A stretch of DNA of 10,107 nucleotides, taken from assembly GCA_029263945.1 (NCBI GenBank), contig JARIDM010000027.1, positions 1-10,107 on the forward strand. The letters run 5' to 3'. The notes under the pieces are model-generated. The model was not told the DNA's origin, did not search any database, and saw only the letters and a program-made list of their open reading frames with translations. Below, one piece after another: positions 7,146 through 10,107 of this stretch. Origin of the DNA: Sporosarcina sp. Its GTDB lineage: Bacteria > Bacillota > Bacilli > Bacillales_A > Planococcaceae. Positions within the stretch are counted from its first letter, which is position 1; every line of letters begins with the position of its first letter. The translations under genes were made by a program, and so were the position numbers.

Positions 7146-7361
7146 ATGCTAAAGCTAAGCTTGTGGTTAATTTTAGGACTGTTTACACAACTTATCGCCA
7201 TCGTTATGTGGGGTGAACAAGTATGGTTGTATAAGTTTGTAAATGGAAGTGTTGGTGGAACTCCATTAGGGCAAATTCAGCATATTTTTTGGGTACTGAT
7301 TGTTATTGATATTATTTTATTTATTGTTATAACAATGATTTTTAATAAAAGAGAAGAATGA
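7146..7361 (+). CDS. Small two-helix membrane protein, 71 aa
   Basis: This is a 71-aa hydrophobic protein with helices at about residues 4-21 and 46-66, a short loop rich in G, N and Q (NGSVGGTPLGQIQ) and a charged C-terminus NKREE. I recognise no family. I chose ATG 7146 because GGGG at 7131-7134 is then 11 bases upstream. An in-frame GTG at 7137 would touch that SD and add three residues. It lies between the paired repeat at 7045-7117 and another motif at 7379, and is probably a cytoplasmic-membrane protein of unknown role. Confidence 0.65.
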   Translation: MLKLSLWLILGLFTQLIAIVMWGEQVWLYKFVNGSVGGTPLGQIQHIFWVLIVIDIILFIVITMIFNKREE

Positions 7362-7364
7362 GTT

Positions 7365-7400
7365 GTTATTCTATTATCGGGCGCGATTGGGGAACTAATT
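7365..7400 (+). repeat. Junction motif, GGGCGC type
   Basis: ATCGGGCGCGATT at 7377-7389 follows the 71-aa gene by 15 bases. GGCGCGAT is shared with 5203-5210. Flanks TTATTC and GGAACTAA give only weak pairing. This is the last junction motif before the insertion sequence. Confidence 0.5.
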
Positions 7401-7519
7401 TTATGCCATTATACCAGCTAATAGTTGTCAATACTAATGGCTGAAAATAACTTAAAATTCATGTTACACTAAAAACAGGCAAGCTAAATAGCCTTTTTAT
7501 AAAAGGCAAAAAAATAATA

Positions 7520-7542
7520 ATTAAAGACTAATAAGCTTTAAT
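7520..7542 (-). terminator. Possible terminator of the IS110 transposase
   Basis: On the minus strand, ATTAAAG and CTTTAAT form a 7-bp AT-rich stem overlapping the transposase stop codon, followed by TATTATTTTTTT. The stem is weak because it has almost no GC, but the layout is that of a rho-independent terminator. Confidence 0.4.
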
Positions 7543-8746
7543 TTTGATCTAAAAAGACTTCTTGATGTTTTAACATCGCATAAATCCAATGAACAAGCTT
7601 ATTTGCACAAGCAATTACAGCGACTTTGTGTGGCTTTCCCTCGTCGCGTTTACGTTGATAAAAAGCAATGAGCTTCTTGTTTCTGTTTTTTGCTAAACCG
7701 CATTGAACTGCCATGTATAGAGATTGTCTCAGTCGTGATGAGCCTCTCTTTGTAATGCGATTAATTGAAGCTTTGTACTTGCCTGATTCAAAGACAGATG
7801 GGTCCAATCCAGCGTAAGCAACAAGCTTTTTGGGATTTTCAAACAGCGTTACGTCACCGATTTCGGATAAGATTGTTGCCGCAATTTTATCGCCGATTCC
7901 CGGAACGGATTGGATTAATCCATAGTCTTCAAAAGACTCTGCTAACACGTTTATCTCTTTCTGTAACTCTGATAAATGCTCTTTGTACTGAAAGATAAGC
8001 TGAATATACATACACAAACTTACAAGTTGTCCATGGCTAACTTGAGATTGAAATGGATTGCGCTCTGCTGCTTCTTTTAATTGGGTTGCTTTACTTAGAA
8101 ACCACGATTGAGAGCGTCTAGCCCCGTATTGACTCATTTCTTCTGCTAGTGTCTCTTGAGAAACGCTATGAATATCCAAAGCGGTTGGATAGTTCAATAG
8201 AGTGTTCAATGACATTTTTCCGTAGAGATCACTAAACACATGATGATACTCAGGGAAAATACAATCCAAAGCTACCTGAAATTGTAGTTTAATCGCCACG
8301 TAGCTTTCCGTCAAAGCACTGTGCTGCCTTGTTAAAAGTCTTAAATTAAGAGCTTTGTCAGTTTTTCTTTGATAAATCTCTAAGTCTTCTTTGTAGTAAA
8401 GCTGCCCCAAATGAAACGCATCTGCTTTATCCGTTTTCACTTTACGTAAGCTTGTTTTCCTAGCTTCAAAAGAAACCACTGGATTAATCAAATAGTACGC
8501 TATACCTTGCTCCTCAAGAAACTGAAGAATAGGCTCATGATAATGTCCAGTAGATTCAAAAATTATAGCCGGAAGTTGGCTAGAGATTTCTACTATTTCT
8601 TGATAAAAGCGATGAAACATCTGAAGTCCTGGTAGATCATGAGTAAATTTAAAGCTATCTTTATAGGGTTTTTTTCGTTCTAAAAAAGCTTGCACTTGGC
8701 TCTCGCCTTTAGCGACATCCAAGCCTATTACCGGGTCCATATTCAT
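7538..8746 (-). CDS. IS110-family transposase (DEDD plus serine)
   Basis: This 402-aa recombinase has an N-terminal RuvC-like DEDD domain: D10 (VIGLDVAKGES), E64 (IIFESTGHYHEP), D106 and D109 (KTDKADAFHLG). A coiled-coil-rich middle (about residues 110-275) follows. The C-terminal Transposase_20 domain has a helix-hairpin-helix-like VPGIGDKIAATILSEIGD segment, FENPKKLVAYAGLDPS, and KRGSSRLR with the family's catalytic serine (S336 or S337). The start at 8746 (MNMDPVIGLD) has AAAGGAG at 8752-8758 on the minus strand. A start at 8788 is possible but would run through the SD and guide-RNA region, and ATG 8740 is also possible. The known family acts on a circular intermediate with a structured bridge RNA choosing donor and target. 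No frameshift is seen, so it looks functional. Confidence 0.92.
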   Translation of the reverse strand: MNMDPVIGLDVAKGESQVQAFLERKKPYKDSFKFTHDLPGLQMFHRFYQEIVEISSQLPAIIFESTGHYHEPILQFLEEQGIAYYLINPVVSFEARKTSLRKVKTDKADAFHLGQLYYKEDLEIYQRKTDKALNLRLLTRQHSALTESYVAIKLQFQVALDCIFPEYHHVFSDLYGKMSLNTLLNYPTALDIHSVSQETLAEEMSQYGARRSQSWFLSKATQLKEAAERNPFQSQVSHGQLVSLCMYIQLIFQYKEHLSELQKEINVLAESFEDYGLIQSVPGIGDKIAATILSEIGDVTLFENPKKLVAYAGLDPSVFESGKYKASINRITKRGSSRLRQSLYMAVQCGLAKNRNKKLIAFYQRKRDEGKPHKVAVIACANKLVHWIYAMLKHQEVFLDQN

Positions 8747-8754
8747 CACGACTC

Positions 8755-8925
8755 CTTTATTATATTTGCCGGTACGCCTCTGCTTCACTTATAGTGTCAT
8801 AGCTTCGCTTGTTATACGGGATCAAGTCCCAACCAGCCTCAAACATGTTTCTACAAGGAGAGGGTGGACAGTATTGCGGACGGGATCATTGTCCCACGGG
8901 CCATTTCGTCCTACCCCGGCTACCT
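8755..8925 (-). ncRNA. Putative IS110 bridge (seek) RNA in the left end
   Basis: The non-coding DNA directly upstream of the transposase is unusually structured. On the minus strand it has two near-identical blocks, GGGACAATGATCCCGT (8895-8880) and GGGACTTGATCCCGT (8830-8816), each able to form a GGGA/TCCC hairpin and separated by 49 bases. GGACG (8911-8907) can pair with CGTCC (8882-8878). In the IS110 group of the family, the bridge RNA is encoded here, with target- and donor-binding loops. The RNA limits and loops given are inference; no covariance evidence is available from one sequence. Confidence 0.45.
8896..8906. repeat. ACGGGCCATTT inside the IS110 left end
   Basis: This 11-mer shares 10 bases with 7098-7107 (ACGGGCCATT) and 10 with 5239-5248 and 8988-8997 (CGGGCCATTT). 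It lies next to the 8880-8895 hairpin block, within the proposed guide RNA. It reads as AAATGGCCCGT in the RNA, complementary to the array motif. It could instead be an array repeat at the insertion edge if the element ends near 8896. Confidence 0.5.
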
Positions 8926-8927
8926 CA

Positions 8928-8955
8928 AGCATAAAACCTATAAAAAATAGGTCAA
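8928..8955 (-). promoter_or_regulatory. Putative promoter for the IS110 guide RNA/transposase
   Basis: On the minus strand, TTGACC (8955-8950), a 16-base spacer and TATGCT (8933-8928) make a good sigma-A-type promoter, with initiation expected near 8921. It points into the guide-RNA region and the transposase. In this family the -35 can come from flanking DNA or from the opposite end in the circle, so part of it may be outside the element. Confidence 0.45.
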
Positions 8956-8984
8956 CCAGAAATGACTGGTAAACCTTATAATAC

Positions 8985-9008
8985 GATCGGGCCATTTTAA
9001 CGGAATAA
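8985..9008 (+). repeat. GGGCC junction repeat upstream of the 177-aa gene
   Basis: GATCGGGCCATTTTAACGGAATAAAG resembles copy 1, sharing GGGCCATTT and the trailing GGAATAA. The left arm of the hairpin seen in copy 1 is missing, possibly because of the IS110 insertion to its left. Confidence 0.5.
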
Positions 9009-9015
9009 AGTATTA

Positions 9016-9031
9016 TGCCTTGAATTAGGCA
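9016..9031 (+). other. Small hairpin before the 177-aa gene
   Basis: TGCCT and AGGCA form a 5-bp stem around TGAATT, without a T-run. It lies 6 bases before the SD of the next gene. It may be chance or may tune translation. Confidence 0.25.
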
Positions 9032-9047
9032 AGTTTAGGGGTGAGAT

Positions 9048-9581
9048 ATGAATTTTATTGCATGGTTAATTGTAGCCTGTGAAATTAGTTTTTGGATTTT
9101 CATTATTGCGGGGTTAATAGCGAGATATATATTTAACAGGAAAACAGCAGGTCTTTTTCTTTTGGCAATGATCCCAATTGTTGACCTTGTTCTGATTGTA
9201 GTAACCAGTATTGATATATATCGCGGTGCAGAAATAACATTGGCGCACAGTATAGCACCAATCTATCTGGCTGTCTCCCTTGTTTATGGAAAAACCATGA
9301 TCAATTGGGCAGATGAACGTTTTTTATATTATGTGAAACAAGAGGGACCAAAACCAATACGTAGAATCGGAATGGACTTTGCAAAACACAGCATGAAAGG
9401 CTCACTGCAACATGTCTTGGCATATATAATTGGTGGAACACTATTACTTTTCATGATTTTCTATATTGGAGATAGTAGTAAAACGGAGATACTATGGGCT
9501 ACCCTAAGGTTGTGGGGAATCATAGTATTGATTGACAATGCGATTTCCATCACTTATTTTATTTGGCCACGAAAAAAGTAG
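9048..9581 (+). CDS. Integral membrane protein, 177 aa
   Basis: This multi-spanning membrane protein has hydrophobic segments at about residues 4-26, 34-56, 67-82, 121-140 and 148-168. A hydrophilic central loop (NWADERFLYYVKQEGPKPIRR) lies between the third and fourth. Aspartate within the second segment (PIVDLVLIV) and repeated charged residues near membrane ends are notable. It faintly recalls B. subtilis YmcC-type proteins of unknown function, but I cannot confirm that. The ATG has AGGGG at 9037-9041 with 6-base spacing. It is flanked by junction repeats at 8985-9008 and 9609-9655. No function is inferred beyond membrane location. Confidence 0.8.
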   Translation: MNFIAWLIVACEISFWIFIIAGLIARYIFNRKTAGLFLLAMIPIVDLVLIVVTSIDIYRGAEITLAHSIAPIYLAVSLVYGKTMINWADERFLYYVKQEGPKPIRRIGMDFAKHSMKGSLQHVLAYIIGGTLLLFMIFYIGDSSKTEILWATLRLWGIIVLIDNAISITYFIWPRKK

Positions 9582-9608
9582 TATAGAACAAAGTTTAAAA
9601 TATAGTTC

Positions 9609-9660
9609 AAGAATCGGGGGCTTTAATCGCAATTCTTTATGTCAGAAACGGGCCAGATTG
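9609..9660 (+). repeat. Paired junction repeats GGGGGC and GGGCC
   Basis: AAGAAT (9609-9614) and ATTCTT (9632-9637) form a 6-bp stem around CGGGGGCTTTAATCGCA. GCAATTCTTTA (9629-9639) is identical to 7062-7072. Thirty-four bases after the first G-run, ACGGGCCAGATT (9648-9659) is the second unit. The layout mirrors the pair at 7045-7117. Confidence 0.6.
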
Positions 9661-9682
9661 CAAAAAAAACTGGGGGTAACCT

Positions 9683-9934
9683 ATGAGTAAATATAAAAAA
9701 GCGTTTTACGATTCCAAGGATGTTTTAAAAAAGCTTTTCGTAATCTCATTTATATTTCTAATGATACAAATTAGTTTGACAAGTATCTTAATCTTTTTGA
9801 AACCAAAGTTATATGTAGATTTTGATGGTTTCTCAATACAAGAGAATATTTTTTTATACTTGGGCTTAGTTTTTATAATATTTTTAGTTACCACATTGAC
9901 TTATATCTTATCAACTTTAAAAGAATCCAAATGA
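9683..9934 (+). CDS. Small two-helix membrane protein, 83 aa
   Basis: This is a lysine-rich N-terminal segment (MSKYKKAFYDSKDVLKK) followed by two membrane helices, at about residues 18-40 and 55-77, and a short charged tail LKESK. I recognise no family. The ATG at 9683 follows GGGGG (9672-9676) with 6-base spacing, which supports expression. It sits between two paired junction repeats, like the other array genes. Antisense frames here are shadows. Confidence 0.7.
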   Translation: MSKYKKAFYDSKDVLKKLFVISFIFLMIQISLTSILIFLKPKLYVDFDGFSIQENIFLYLGLVFIIFLVTTLTYILSTLKESK

Positions 9935-9951
9935 TATGAAATCTGTTTTCA

Positions 9952-10001
9952 GTTATCGGGGCCATTCTGTAATAAGGATTATACCGTTATAGGGCCAGAT
10001 T
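9952..10001 (+). repeat. Paired junction repeats GGGGCC and GGGCC
   Basis: TTATCGGGGCCATTCTG (9953-9969) and TATAGGGCCAGATT (9988-10001) lie 33 bases apart, core to core. The second shares GGGCCAGATT with 9650-9659. The first has a weak 4-bp stem (TTAT/ATAA). The pair follows the 83-aa gene by about 20 bases. Confidence 0.55.
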
Positions 10002-10077
10002 AATGAATTGCTTTATAAATTTGCAACATTCTTAAATCTTAACCGTCTATTTATTTAGGAGAGAAAGGAGATGGAAA

Positions 10078-10107
10078 ATGAAGCAAACAATCAGAGCCAG
10101 GATATTG
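10078..10107 (+). CDS. Start of a gene cut by the window edge
   Basis: ATG at 10078 follows AAAGGAG (10064-10070) with 7-base spacing and reads MKQTIRARIL to the window end. The other ATG, at 10071, directly abuts the SD and is less likely. Ten residues are too few to identify a family. Its SD is of the GGAG type, like the housekeeping genes, so this may be where the array ends. Confidence 0.5.
   Translation, partial: MKQTIRARIL

Larger units (their letters stand above)
7500..8935 (-). mobile_element. IS110-family insertion sequence (ends approximate)
   Basis: The transposase (7538-8746, minus) defines the family. The element extends beyond it on both sides: a short right end below 7538 and a left end of about 150-200 bases above 8746 carrying the putative guide RNA. 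IS110 elements lack inverted terminal repeats and make minimal target duplication, so the exact ends cannot be read from one copy. It is the only gene in the window on the minus strand and sits between array modules. Confidence 0.6.

Noticed and set aside
7491..7507. GCCTTTT/AAAAGGC hairpin as a terminator
   Set aside because: On the + strand it is followed by an A-run. On the minus strand the T-run precedes rather than follows the stem, so the orientation is wrong.
8766..8972. Open frame of 68 codons on the + strand
   Set aside because: It runs antisense through the structured left end of the IS110 element and has no SD or recognisable protein features.

Overview
The window looks like the chromosome of a low-GC, Gram-positive, endospore-former-type bacterium (Bacillota, order Bacillales; Planococcaceae or Bacillaceae is my guess). 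The reasons are the xerD-deoB-pdp gene order, close resemblance to the Bacillus proteins, strong Shine-Dalgarno (SD) sequences, frequent GTG/TTG starts and AT-rich spacers. No species can be named from the sequence alone.

Region 1 (1-3664) is a conserved housekeeping block on the + strand: xerD (tyrosine recombinase for chromosome dimer resolution), deoB/drm (phosphopentomutase) and pdp (pyrimidine-nucleoside phosphorylase). The genes are tightly spaced, with AAGGAGG-type SDs, and end in a rho-independent terminator at 3635-3664. DeoB and Pdp form a nucleoside-salvage pair: Pdp releases ribose- or deoxyribose-1-phosphate, and DeoB converts it to the 5-phosphate for central metabolism.

Region 2 (3665-4202) has no convincing gene. 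It holds a GC-rich, imperfectly palindromic element with arms at about 3971-4019 and 4081-4137, which resembles an intergenic repeat I associate with Bacillaceae genomes. The first clear copy of a short GGGCC-centred repeat follows it.

Region 3 (4171 to the right edge) looks like an array of one-gene modules, all on the + strand. They are an ankyrin-repeat protein, a 95-aa membrane protein, a 44-aa membrane peptide, an amidase with a frameshifted N-terminus, a 71-aa membrane protein, a 177-aa membrane protein, an 83-aa membrane protein, and a gene cut by the right edge. Between consecutive genes lie one to three copies of related motifs: (A/T)CGGGCCATT, GGGTGC/GGGCGC/GGGGGC variants, and a recurring GCAATTcTTTA. 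Several sit in small inverted repeats. Most module genes also share an unusual SD with four to six consecutive Gs. Single-ORF modules separated by a recurring structured repeat resemble an integron or other gene-cassette array, but no dedicated integrase is in view and mobility is unproven.

An IS110-family insertion sequence lies inside the array on the minus strand (transposase 7538-8746). The non-coding DNA upstream of its transposase has the layout expected of a bridge (seek) RNA. It contains AAATGGCCCGT, the reverse complement of the array repeat, which suggests that the element may be guided to these repeats.
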